Positions 29,797-37,001 of a stretch of DNA of 64,000 bases are shown here, in pieces (position 1 is the stretch's first letter; each line of letters starts with the position of its first letter). Source of the DNA: an uncultured Thermoanaerobaculia bacterium (GTDB lineage Bacteria; Acidobacteriota; Thermoanaerobaculia; Multivoradales; Multivoraceae); assembly GCA_951812325.1 (NCBI GenBank), contig OX638294.1, positions 4,378,859 through 4,442,858 of the forward strand, read 5' to 3'. The notes beneath the pieces are model-generated. The model had not been told where the DNA came from and made no database searches. It worked only from the letters and a program-made list of their open reading frames with translations. The translations under genes and the position numbers were made by a program.

Positions 29797-31118
29797 GCGC
29801 AGCCGGCCAGCGCAGGAGCCGGGCCTCGTTGCCCGTCGTGATCGCGGGGCTGCTGACCTTGGCCGCGACGCTGGTCCCGAAGACTGCGGCGGCACAGACG
29901 CTGGCGATCGAGGGAGGCACGGTGCATCCCGTTTCGGGTTCTCCCTATGTCGGCGCCGTGGTCGTGCGCGACGGCCTGATCGAGGCGGCGGGCGCGGGCG
30001 TGGAGACGCCTGCGGAGGTCGAAGTGGTGATCGACGCCACGGGGTTGCACGTCTATCCGGGCCTGCTCAACGCGTTCACTTCGGTGGGCCTGGTCGAGAT
30101 CGGCTCGATCGCGGCCACGCAGGATGACAGCGAACTGGGTGACACGCCTCATCTGCGGGCATTGGAGGCGGTCCACCCGGCGAGCGAGATCATCCCCGTG
30201 ACCCGGGCGAATGGCATCACGCACGTCGTGTCGGCGCCCGCCGGCGGTCCCTGGGCGGGCCAGGCGTCGGCGATTCTCCTCGACGGATGGACCGTGGAGG
30301 AGATGGCGATCGAACCCGCTGTCGGTCTGGTGCTCGAGTGGCCCGGTCTCGAGACCCGGGAGTTCGACTTCTCGACGTTCAGCGTGCGGGAGAAGAAGTT
30401 CTCCGAGGCCAGGAAGGACTACGAGCGGGCGATTGACGAACTCGCCGACTGGATCGACGCTGCCCGCCAGTACGACGATGCACGGTCTGCCGCCGGCTCC
30501 GGAGCGGCGGCGGAGCGGAATCATGCCCTGGAAGCCGTGGCGAAGGCCGCGCGGGGCGAGTTGCTCCTGATCGTCGTGGCCGACCGGGCGCGGGCGATCC
30601 GGGATGCGGCTGCGTTTGCCGAGCAGCACGGCTTGCGCCTGGTCCTCGCCTCGGGACGCGAGGCGGCGCAGGAGGCCGAGCTGCTTGCCGAGAAGGGCAT
30701 ACCGGTCATCCTGGGAGCCGTCCAGGCCCTCCCGAGGCAGGAGGACGACGCCTACGACGGCCCCTTCACGGCGCCCGGCGACCTGGAGCGGGCCGGGGTT
30801 CCCATCGCTTTCGGCACCTTCGATTCGTCGAGCGCGCGGGTGCTGCCGTACGAGGCGGCCACGGCCGTCGCCTTCGGTCTCGACCCGGAGGCCGCGCTGC
30901 GAGCCCTCACCCTGGGCGCAGCCGAAATCCTCGGCCTCGACGACCGGCTGGGCTCGATCGACCCGGGCAAGTGGGCCAACCTGATCGTCACCGACGGCGA
31001 CCCGCTGGAAGTGCGGACCGCGGTGCGTCACGTGATCATCCGTGGCCGCGATGTCGGCTTGGCGAATCGCCACAGCCGCTCGTACGCGTTGTACCGCAGC
31101 CGACCAGCCCGACCCTGA
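29793..31118 (+). CDS. Secreted amidohydrolase-like protein lacking the HxH metal motif
   Basis: About 441 residues with a signal peptide (SLPVVIAGLLTLAATLVPKTAAAQ). The amidohydrolase N-terminal strands are present (LAIEGGTVHPVSGSPYVGAVVVRDGLIEAAGAGVE), as is the C-terminal DRLGSIDPGKWANLIVTDGDPLEVRTAVRHVIIRGR. The catalytic core lacks the metal ligands: YPGLLNAFTSVGLVE stands where PGxIDxHxH should be. This resembles the degenerate first half of the preceding gene, so the two may form a complex in which only one active site works. Start GTG 29793 is the only in-frame start that gives a proper signal peptide. Confidence 0.82.
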   Translation: MSAAGQRRSRASLPVVIAGLLTLAATLVPKTAAAQTLAIEGGTVHPVSGSPYVGAVVVRDGLIEAAGAGVETPAEVEVVIDATGLHVYPGLLNAFTSVGLVEIGSIAATQDDSELGDTPHLRALEAVHPASEIIPVTRANGITHVVSAPAGGPWAGQASAILLDGWTVEEMAIEPAVGLVLEWPGLETREFDFSTFSVREKKFSEARKDYERAIDELADWIDAARQYDDARSAAGSGAAAERNHALEAVAKAARGELLLIVVADRARAIRDAAAFAEQHGLRLVLASGREAAQEAELLAEKGIPVILGAVQALPRQEDDAYDGPFTAPGDLERAGVPIAFGTFDSSSARVLPYEAATAVAFGLDPEAALRALTLGAAEILGLDDRLGSIDPGKWANLIVTDGDPLEVRTAVRHVIIRGRDVGLANRHSRSYALYRSRPARP

Positions 31119-31151
31119 TCAGCCCGATCCTGCCCAGCCCCGATCCTGCCC
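31106..31151 (+). repeat. 15-16-bp tandem repeat over the stop codon
   Basis: Three diverged copies of CAGCCCGAYCCTGMY: 31106-31120, 31121-31135 and 31136-31151. The first contains the TGA of the amidohydrolase-like gene, so later copies are untranslated. Confidence 0.75.
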
Positions 31152-31225
31152 GCAGGGCCGCCGCGCCGGGGGCCCCCGCCCGGTTTCCCGGATCCCGGCC
31201 TGCCGCCGCCGGTAGGCGCCGCGGA

Positions 31226-31780
31226 CTACGGTTCCCGGCTCGACTCCGACTCCGACTGTTCCTGCGCCTGGAGCATCTCGATGACCCGCGGCGTCAGGTC
31301 GACCCGCGCGCTGGCGTGGAGTACGCCCCCCACGCTGGCGTTGAGGATCAGGTCGTAGCCGACCTCGCCGATCAACTGCTGGACGATCGGCCGTAGCCGC
31401 TCGTTGATCTGCCGCAGCGTCTCGTCTTCGCGCTTCGTCGCCCGGCGCTGGGCATCGTCGGCCAGGCGCTGCGCCTCCCGTCGCAGATCTTCGATCTGGT
31501 GCTGGATGCCGCGGCGTTCGTCCGGTCCCTTGCCGACCGCGCTCTGGCGCAGGCTCTGCTGCCGGCTGGCGTTGGCCTCGAGTGCCGCCCTGGTCTGCGT
31601 CTCGGTCTGCTGCAGGAATGCCCTCAGCTCCTTGCCCTCCCTCGCTTCGGCGACCACGAGTTCGACGTTGATGATCGCAACGCGAACGGCGCCGGCGTCC
31701 GCCTGCTGCGCGTACAGGGAGGGCGCGGCTGCGGTCAGCAACAGGAGCTGGAGGACGCGGACGGCTGAGCGACGGGTCAT
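31226..31780 (-). CDS. OmpH/Skp-like periplasmic chaperone
   Basis: 184 residues from the ATG at 31780. A signal peptide (SAVRVLQLLLLTAAAPSLYAQQ) is followed by VRVAIINVELVVAEAREGKELRAFLQQ and a long alpha-helical, Gln/Arg/Glu-rich stretch (about 55-130), then the C-terminal strand GYDLILNASVGGVLHASARVDLT. That is the Skp/OmpH pattern: a trimeric periplasmic chaperone that carries unfolded outer-membrane proteins. An alternative start at 31855 overlaps the DUF1820 stop (ATGA) and adds 25 residues that begin with the same MTRRS and come from duplicated DNA. The shorter form gives the better signal peptide. Confidence 0.8.
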   Translation of the reverse strand: MTRRSAVRVLQLLLLTAAAPSLYAQQADAGAVRVAIINVELVVAEAREGKELRAFLQQTETQTRAALEANASRQQSLRQSAVGKGPDERRGIQHQIEDLRREAQRLADDAQRRATKREDETLRQINERLRPIVQQLIGEVGYDLILNASVGGVLHASARVDLTPRVIEMLQAQEQSESESSREP

Positions 31781-31870
31781 CGAGACCCTTGCCGGCAGCG
31801 TGATCGGGGTCTCTGCCTCCGAGAGGACGACGCGGATGGATGAACGACGGGTCATGGAGACTCTCCACCG
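31770..31870 (-). repeat. 75-bp-spaced duplication of the Skp gene start
   Basis: On the minus strand the start region reads GTCTCxATGACCCGTCG at 31855 and again at 31780, with matching bases continuing (TCAxCCxTCCGCGTC). The spacing is exactly 75 bp, so the upstream copy is in frame and would add 25 codons. Bases before the ATG (CCGG...GTCTC) are also shared. Confidence 0.85.
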
Positions 31871-32193
31871 GGGGTGTAGATCGGCATCGGAAACGGCGTG
31901 ACCTTCCGGCTCTCGGGCCGGTCCTGATCGCGGATGCGGGCCGTGCCCTGCTTGGTGACCTGATCGATGCGCAACACCGCGTGCATCGGCAGGTAGGTGC
32001 GCTTCACGCCGCTGAACTCGCGCTGCAGGCGTTCTTCCGAGGGGTCGACGACGATCCGGGTCTTCTCGCCGAACACGAGCTCGCCGAGCTCGACGAAGCC
32101 GAGCAGGCCGCCCTGGGCGACCGACCTGGCGTAGACCTCGTAGACCTCGCCCTGGCTCAGGAACGTGACCCGGTAGATCAGGTCGTCGGACAC
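31852..32193 (-). CDS. DUF1820 family protein
   Basis: 113 residues: IYRVTFLSQGEVYEVYARSVAQGGLLGFVELGELVFGEKTRIVVDPSEERLQREFSGVKRTYLPMHAVLRIDQV. This closely follows the DUF1820 pattern (small cytoplasmic protein, function unknown). GTG start. Its stop overlaps the alternative Skp start as ATGA. The start region is duplicated 74 bp upstream (next entry), where the S1-domain gene ends. Confidence 0.9.
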   Translation of the reverse strand: MSDDLIYRVTFLSQGEVYEVYARSVAQGGLLGFVELGELVFGEKTRIVVDPSEERLQREFSGVKRTYLPMHAVLRIDQVTKQGTARIRDQDRPESRKVTPFPMPIYTPGGESP

Positions 32194-32273
32194 GGGTTCA
32201 CCTGGACGTGGGCGCCCTGCACCGCGGCGCTCACGATCTCGACGCGGTGGATCAGGTCGTCGGACGGGTTCAC
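32178..32273 (-). CDS. Mini-ORF: duplicated start of the DUF1820 gene
   Basis: A 31-codon frame on the minus strand. Its GTG overlaps the stop of the S1-domain gene (GTGA), and it reads MNPSDDLIHRVEIV, against MSDDLIYRVTFL at the start of the DUF1820 protein. It ends inside the true DUF1820 start. The DNA copies TCCGACGACCTGATC are identical and 74 bp apart; similarity continues for about 34 bases, and TCCARGTGAACCCG in front of it is also shared. This looks like a tandem duplication of the gene junction; expression not shown. Confidence 0.45.
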   Translation of the reverse strand: MNPSDDLIHRVEIVSAAVQGAHVQVNPCPTT

Positions 32274-34045
32274 TTGGACTGCTGGAGTTTGGCGAAGGCG
32301 GCCGCCATCGCGTTCAGGCCCGCGGGTTTCTTCTGGCGCTTGCGGTAGTTCTTGTAGTCCGCCTTCGTGCCGACGAGTTGCGAACCCGGCGGCGCCAGCC
32401 CGAGACGGCGGCGCCTGCGGTCGATGCTCTCGATGACCACCTTGAGTTGGCGTCCCGGTGGATAGGCGCGCTGCGCCTGATTGCCGTCGGGGAGGGTGAC
32501 CGCGGACATCGGCAGCAGGCCGGTCAGGCCGGGTTCCAGTTCAACGAAGATGCCGAAGCGCGACACCTGCTCGACGCGGCCCTCGACCTCCGAGCCCTCC
32601 ACGTACTGCGCACCGAGGCTCTTCCAGGGATCGTCGGCCGGCACTTCGCGCAGCGACAGGGCGATCCGGCGACGTTTGGGTGTGACCTCGACCACCCATC
32701 CCTCGATCTCCTCGCCGGTCGCGAACTCGGGAGCGCTCATCTGCTTGCCGATCGGCAGTTGGGACGTATGCACGAGACCGTCGAGACCGGGGGCCAGCTC
32801 GACGAACAGGCCGAACTCGCTGTGCCGCACGACCTTGCCCTTGAACTTCGCGCCGGCGGTGAAGTTCCTCGCGGCCTCCTTCCATGGATCCGCCTCAAGG
32901 GCCTTCATGGACAGCGAGATGCGGGCGCTGCGCTTGCCGTTCTTCTTCTCGATCTTCGTGACCACCGCTCTCACGCTCTGCCCCACCTTCAACAGGTCGC
33001 CGGGTTCGCCCGATCGGGAACGGGAAATCTGCGTCCTGTGCACGAGGCCGCCAAGCCCGCCGCCCAGATCGACGAAGGCGCCGAAATCGGTGACGGAAGT
33101 CACCTTGCCGCTGATCGGTTCGCGGGACTCCTGCCTGGCGTGGAGATCCTCGAGTGCCTGCTTGCGTTCGTTGCGGATGGCCGGTCGCCGGGTCAGCACG
33201 ATGCGGCGGCCGGCTTCCTTGATCTCGAGGACGTGGAAGGTGTACGTGTTGTTCACGTACCGGGCCGGAGACCTGGGGCGGTTGCCGAGTTCCATCAGCG
33301 ACCGCGGGCAGAACGTCGTGACGCCCTCCGAGACGATGTGGAAGCCGCCCTTGTTCCAGCCGATCACCCTGCCCTCGATCGGGTTCTTCGCCTCCAGCGC
33401 GGCAGCGAACGGGATGGCGGCGGGCGCCAGTTCGACTACGGGGGCCTGCTCAGTTGCCTCGGGCTCGGGTGCTGGCTGCACCTCGCTGTCCGCCGGCGAC
33501 TCAGCCGCAGGACTGTGCGCCGGCGGCTCATCCGTCCGGCTTTCCGCCGACGGGTCGCCTGCCCGGCCTCCCGCCAGGCGTTCATCGGCTGTGCTGTCGG
33601 CCGGGTGCGCATCCGCCGGGCTGTCCCCCGGCGGCTCGTGTGCCTGGCTTTCCGCCAGGCGTTCGCGCGCTGTGCTGTCCGCCGCCGGCTCGTGTGCCGG
33701 GTTCTCCGCCGAGGGTTCACCTGCCGGGCTGGCCGCCAGGTGTTCGCGCGCTGTGCTGTCCGCCGCCGGCTGGTGTGCCGGCGGCTCACCTGCGGGGCTT
33801 TCCGTTGGCGGCTCATCCGCCGGGCCCTCGTCGTTCCCGGCCTCGGCCGACGTCGCGCCGCTGACGGCGGCCCCGGCAACACAGGCCGGCTGGGCGGTTT
33901 CGAGGTCTGCCTTCGGGTTCGGCTCGGCCGTTGTTTCGGGCTGGTCCATGGGCGCTTCGTCCTGGCCTGAGGGCACCGCCGGTTCGCGGGGCGCCTCGCT
34001 GTCCGTCGGCGCCTGGGCGAGCGCTGGATCGTTCGTCTCGGTCAT
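32270..34045 (-). CDS. Four-S1-domain RNA-binding protein with repetitive N-terminus
   Basis: 591 residues from ATG 34045. Residues 1-200 are low-complexity Pro/Ala/Glu/Ser sequence with a 27-residue repeat. After it come four S1 (OB-fold) RNA-binding domains: IEGRVIGWNKGGFHI, ISGKVTSVTDFGAFVDLG, FKGKVVRHSEFGLFVELA and VEGRVEQVSRFGIFVELE. The basic C-terminus is KADYKNYRKRQKKPAG. It resembles ribosomal protein S1 (RpsA) but with fewer domains, so it may be the S1 homologue or an S1-like accessory translation factor. First gene of a run with DUF1820 and Skp. Confidence 0.87.
   Translation of the reverse strand: MTETNDPALAQAPTDSEAPREPAVPSGQDEAPMDQPETTAEPNPKADLETAQPACVAGAAVSGATSAEAGNDEGPADEPPTESPAGEPPAHQPAADSTAREHLAASPAGEPSAENPAHEPAADSTARERLAESQAHEPPGDSPADAHPADSTADERLAGGRAGDPSAESRTDEPPAHSPAAESPADSEVQPAPEPEATEQAPVVELAPAAIPFAAALEAKNPIEGRVIGWNKGGFHIVSEGVTTFCPRSLMELGNRPRSPARYVNNTYTFHVLEIKEAGRRIVLTRRPAIRNERKQALEDLHARQESREPISGKVTSVTDFGAFVDLGGGLGGLVHRTQISRSRSGEPGDLLKVGQSVRAVVTKIEKKNGKRSARISLSMKALEADPWKEAARNFTAGAKFKGKVVRHSEFGLFVELAPGLDGLVHTSQLPIGKQMSAPEFATGEEIEGWVVEVTPKRRRIALSLREVPADDPWKSLGAQYVEGSEVEGRVEQVSRFGIFVELEPGLTGLLPMSAVTLPDGNQAQRAYPPGRQLKVVIESIDRRRRRLGLAPPGSQLVGTKADYKNYRKRQKKPAGLNAMAAAFAKLQQSK
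33560..33822 (-). repeat. 81-bp (27-residue) tandem repeat in S1-domain protein
   Basis: Diverged copies of an 81-bp unit, with equivalent points at 33580, 33661 and 33742. The best-matched stretch is GTTCGCGCGCTGTGCTGTCC. Encoded units read like PAHxPAADSTARExLAxS followed by a more variable half. The repeat makes a disordered acidic/Pro-rich tail. Confidence 0.85.
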
Positions 34046-34215
34046 GGTGCTGGAGGAAGGGCCGGGCCGCAGCTTCAAGCCGGCCGTCATCATAGCAGTC
34101 CGCCATGGAACAGGCTGCGTTCAGCTTGGGCAGCGGGGCCCACGGGGCCTTCGGCTACCGAAGCTCCGACCTCGGAACCGCCCTGCCGCGTTCAGCCGCG
34201 CGTTCAGAAGCAGGA

Positions 34216-34239
34216 CGGGCCCCGCCGAAGCGGGGCCCG
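34216..34239 (-). terminator. Hairpin terminator after hsp20
   Basis: A perfect 10-bp stem CGGGCCCCGC/GCGGGGCCCG (34216-34225 with 34230-34239). On the minus (transcribed) strand the loop is the extra-stable UUCG tetraloop. It lies 30 bases after the hsp20 stop; the tail is only moderately U-rich. Confidence 0.7.
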
Positions 34240-34269
34240 CGGCGGCCGATCGCGCGAATCTGTCGGGGA

Positions 34270-34737
34270 TCAGACGATGTCGATCTTCCGCGCCTTCGCT
34301 TCCTCGACCTTGGGGATCGAGATGCTCAGCACGCCGTTCTCGAACTCGGCGGCGACTGTCGAGGCATCGGCATCGGCGGGAAGGTGGAAGCGCCGGCCGA
34401 AGCGCCCGTGGACGCGCTCGAGACGGTCCACGCTCGATCCCTCGCGCTCGATGCGACGCTCGCCCGAGAGGGTGAGGGTGCGATCCTCGACCGTCAACTC
34501 GATGTCCTTCCGGGACAACCCCGGGAGGTCGACGGTCAGGGTGTAGGCGTCCTCGGTCCGGGTGAGGTCCGCGGCAGGCGACCAGGTCATCGCGGCGGAC
34601 TCGGCGCCGTCGTTACCCGCGAAGCGGGTCAGCACCGGCAAGAAGAAGTCGTCGAGCATGGCCTTGCCGAAGAGCGGCTCGAAGGCCCCGATCAGGGGGC
34701 GGCGGATGGGAGTGTGGTGAATCAGGCTGCGAGTCAT
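34270..34737 (-). CDS. Small heat-shock protein (Hsp20 family)
   Basis: 155 residues. The alpha-crystallin domain is clear: SPAADLTRTEDAYTLTVDLPGLSRKDIELTVEDRTLTLSGERR, then GRFGRRFHLPADADASTVAAEFENGVLSISIPK. ATP-independent holdase. The start has GGAGG seven bases upstream. Single gene with its own leader inverted repeat and terminator, as expected of a stress gene. Confidence 0.95.
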   Translation of the reverse strand: MTRSLIHHTPIRRPLIGAFEPLFGKAMLDDFFLPVLTRFAGNDGAESAAMTWSPAADLTRTEDAYTLTVDLPGLSRKDIELTVEDRTLTLSGERRIEREGSSVDRLERVHGRFGRRFHLPADADASTVAAEFENGVLSISIPKVEEAKARKIDIV

Positions 34738-34770
34738 CGTTGTTCGTCCTCCATTGTTGTCCTGGTGTTC

Positions 34771-34798
34771 CGTCGGGCTTGGGTCTCAAGTCCCGACG
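34771..34798 (-). promoter_or_regulatory. 28-bp inverted repeat upstream of hsp20
   Basis: CGTCGGG (34771-34777) pairs with CCCGACG (34792-34798), and inside it CTTG (34778-34781) pairs with CAAG (34787-34790). It lies 34-61 bases before the start codon. The minus strand reads ACTTGAG within it, reminiscent of half an HspR-type (HAIR) box. It could be an operator or, in the mRNA, a temperature-sensitive hairpin. Confidence 0.45.
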
Positions 34799-35029
34799 AA
34801 GCGGAGTATGAGTGACTCACGCGCAGATGTCAAGGTATCTGAGGGAGAAAGACGCAGGATCACGGCCGCGGCCCGTCGCCGTCGCGCCGCTGGTCTCCGA
34901 AGTCGATTCGGGCGTGGCGCCGAGGCGACGATCCCCGCCGGCGTGGAAACGGACTCGACGGACCACGGCGATTGGCCGGCTTGCCGACGATGCCGCCGGT
35001 TGCGCTCGGACGCGGCCGCCGGAAGGCGG

Positions 35030-35806
35030 TCAGTTGGGGAGGCTCACGCCGGTGATTCCGCCCAGCGTCGGCCCGATCTCGGCGTGGAGCACCAGGTCGG
35101 CAATGCGGTCCAGGTCGGTCGCCTCGCGGTTCAGGATGACCAGCCTGGCGCCCGCCTCCTTGGCCAGGGTCGGGAAGCCGGCAGCCGGGTAGACCACGAG
35201 GGAACTGCCGATCGCCAGGAAGAGATCCGCGGTCAGAGTTGCCTCATGGGCGCGTCGCATGGCGAGCTCGGGCATCGCCTGACCGAACGAGATGGTCGCC
35301 GTCTTGATCATGCCGCCGCAGGTCTCGCCGGCCAGGTTCTGCCTTGAGCAGACCGGCAGTTCCTCCCGCTCGCGGAAAGCCGCCACGATGGGCTCCAGTT
35401 CGTAGCGCTTCCGGCACTGGAGGCAGGCGGCGTAGGTGGCGTTGCCATGCAGCTCGATCACGTCCTCGTCGGGAATGCCGGATTCCTGGTGCAGACCGTC
35501 CACGTTCTGGGTGATCACGGACCGGAGCTTTCCCAGACGGCGGAGTTCGGCGAGCGCGAGGTGGCCGCGGTTCGGCCTGGCCTTCGACATGGTGCGGTCG
35601 CTGCCGATCTTTCGCCGCCAGGACTCACGCCGCGCCTCCTCGGAAGCCACGAATTCGCCGAAGTCGATGGGCTTGTACCTGGTCCAGATGCCGCCCGGGC
35701 TGCGGAAGTCCGGGATGCCGGACTCGGTGCTGATGCCCGCGCCCGTGAACGCGACGATCCGGGTCGCTTCGTCGATCAGGCGCTCGAGTTCCTGTATCTG
35801 GCTCAT
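35030..35806 (-). CDS. cobB: Sir2 family NAD-dependent protein deacylase
   Basis: 258 residues. NAD-binding motif GAGISTESGIPDFR, catalytic TQNVDGLHQESG with the active-site His in ELHGN, zinc-knuckle cysteines CLQC and CSRQNLAGETC (second pair more widely spaced than usual), GSSLVVYPAAGF and ILNREAT. Removes acyl groups from protein lysines. ATG start; divergent from the MoxR gene. Confidence 0.93.
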   Translation of the reverse strand: MSQIQELERLIDEATRIVAFTGAGISTESGIPDFRSPGGIWTRYKPIDFGEFVASEEARRESWRRKIGSDRTMSKARPNRGHLALAELRRLGKLRSVITQNVDGLHQESGIPDEDVIELHGNATYAACLQCRKRYELEPIVAAFREREELPVCSRQNLAGETCGGMIKTATISFGQAMPELAMRRAHEATLTADLFLAIGSSLVVYPAAGFPTLAKEAGARLVILNREATDLDRIADLVLHAEIGPTLGGITGVSLPN

Positions 35807-35968
35807 GGTGGTCTCCCGATGGTCGGATGGCGGCGTCCCGGAGTCTAGGAGAGTTCGCAGGTTCGTCCCTGCGTTCCGGGCAGGGAACAGCGGCGGCGCC
35901 GGCGGCTTCCGGATCCGGGGAGCTTCGTCGTGGAGCGCTGCGCGGCAGGTGGCGACCGCTCGTTCTCT

Positions 35969-35992
35969 ACCGACCGGTCGGTCTGTTACACT
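35969..35992 (+). promoter_or_regulatory. TetR-type palindrome and -10 box ahead of moxR
   Basis: The perfect 14-bp palindrome ACCGACCGGTCGGT (35969-35982) ends four bases before a possible -10 box TACACT (35987-35992). It therefore covers the promoter spacer, a classic repressor position. Palindromes of this sequence are typical operators of TetR-family repressors. No TetR gene is in the window. It lies 60-83 bases before the MoxR start. Confidence 0.6.
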
Positions 35993-36051
35993 GGCGTCCG
36001 CCCGCGCATCAGTTGGATGGAACCGGCATCGCCGGAGGATAGAGAGTCAGC

Positions 36052-36882
36052 ATGTCCTTCCATAGCTTCACAGGAACAGACACCTACCTCGCCGCACCGG
36101 AGCTCCGGGACTCGGTGAACGTCGCCTCGGCGCTCGAGAAGCCGCTGCTCGTCCGCGGCGAACCCGGAACCGGCAAGACGGTGCTCGCCGAGGCGATCGC
36201 CGAGAACCTGGTCATGGACCTCCTGACCTGGAACATCAAGTCGACGAGCAAGGCCCAGGAGGGGCTCTACGTCTACGACACGGTTCAGCGGCTCAATGAC
36301 GCCCGGTTCGGCGACAAGGACATCACGGACATCTCCCGGTACATCAAGTACGGACCCCTCGGACGGTCCTTCCGTGCCGACCAGAGGGTCGTGCTGCTGA
36401 TCGACGAGATCGACAAGGCGGACATGGAGTTCCCGAACGACCTGCTGCATGAGCTGGACCGGATGAGCTTCTTCGTCCACGAGACGGGCAGGCAACATAC
36501 CGCCAGATTCCGGCCGATCGTGATCATCACGTCGAACAACGAGAAGGAGCTGCCGGACGCCTTTCTGCGCCGGTGCGTGTTCCACTACATCGCCTTCCCC
36601 GACAAGGCCGAGATGGAGGACATCATCCGCGTCCACCATCCGGACGTCGAGGCCGAGCTCCTGCAGCAGGTTCTGCTCCGGTTCTACTGGTTGCGCGATC
36701 TGCCCGAGATTCGCAAGAAGCCGTCGACCAGCGAGTTGATCGACTGGATCGCCGCGCTGCGCCGCGGCGGCGTCAGCACCGACGTGATCGAGAGTGAACT
36801 ACCCTTCCTGGGCGTGCTGATGAAGCGGGAGAACGACTTGGAGGCGGTGATGGCGGCGCACCGCCGCGGCCGCATCAACTGA
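36052..36882 (+). CDS. MoxR family AAA ATPase
   Basis: 276 residues. Walker A GEPGTGKT, Walker B VVLLIDEIDKAD, sensor 1 VIITSNNEKELPDAFLRRC. The protein starts directly with the AAA core (SFTGTDTYLAAPELRDSVNVASALEKPLLV). MoxR ATPases act as chaperones or metal-insertion factors together with VWA proteins; the next gene encodes that VWA partner (CoxD/CoxE-like pair). ATG start. Confidence 0.93.
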   Translation: MSFHSFTGTDTYLAAPELRDSVNVASALEKPLLVRGEPGTGKTVLAEAIAENLVMDLLTWNIKSTSKAQEGLYVYDTVQRLNDARFGDKDITDISRYIKYGPLGRSFRADQRVVLLIDEIDKADMEFPNDLLHELDRMSFFVHETGRQHTARFRPIVIITSNNEKELPDAFLRRCVFHYIAFPDKAEMEDIIRVHHPDVEAELLQQVLLRFYWLRDLPEIRKKPSTSELIDWIAALRRGGVSTDVIESELPFLGVLMKRENDLEAVMAAHRRGRIN

Positions 36883-36914
36883 TCGTTCCCGACGCTGCAG
36901 ACCGGTGTGATCCG

Positions 36915-37001
36915 ATGTTCGTTGACTTCTTCCGCCGCCCGAGGCGGGGCCTGATGCGGACCGGAGGGTCCGCGCACCCGGTGCGAGCCGATGTTCGTTG
37001 A
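36915..37001 (+). CDS. Mini-ORF: duplicated start of the CoxE-like gene
   Basis: 28-codon frame that begins with the same 18 bases as the real gene (MFVDFF in both), 76 bp upstream, and then stops inside the true start (frame +1). Similar bases also precede both ATGs (GCA.CCGGTG.GA.CCG). The peptide is MFVDFFRRPRRGLMRTGG...; the real protein is MFVDFFYHLRGYGLKVT. Probably a tandem-duplication relic, possibly a coupled leader. Confidence 0.4.
   Translation: MFVDFFRRPRRGLMRTGGSAHPVRADVR
36953..36981 (+). repeat. 29-bp hairpin repeat, copy 1
   Basis: GATGCGGAC-N6-GTCCGCGCACCCGG, with stem GCGGAC/GTCCGC and a six-base loop, in the spacer before the CoxE-like gene. The same element (23 fixed bases identical, loop different) is present in inverse orientation at 43394-43422. 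Likely a dispersed REP-like repeat of this genome. Confidence 0.75.

Noticed and set aside
27554-29920. 788-codon minus-strand frame opposite the tandem amidohydrolase
   Set aside because: Shadow frame with no domain pattern; the plus strand has clear motifs.
33454-33864. Open frames on both strands in the repeat region of the S1-domain protein
   Set aside because: Caused by the 81-bp repeat; the minus frame in phase with the S1 domains is the real one.
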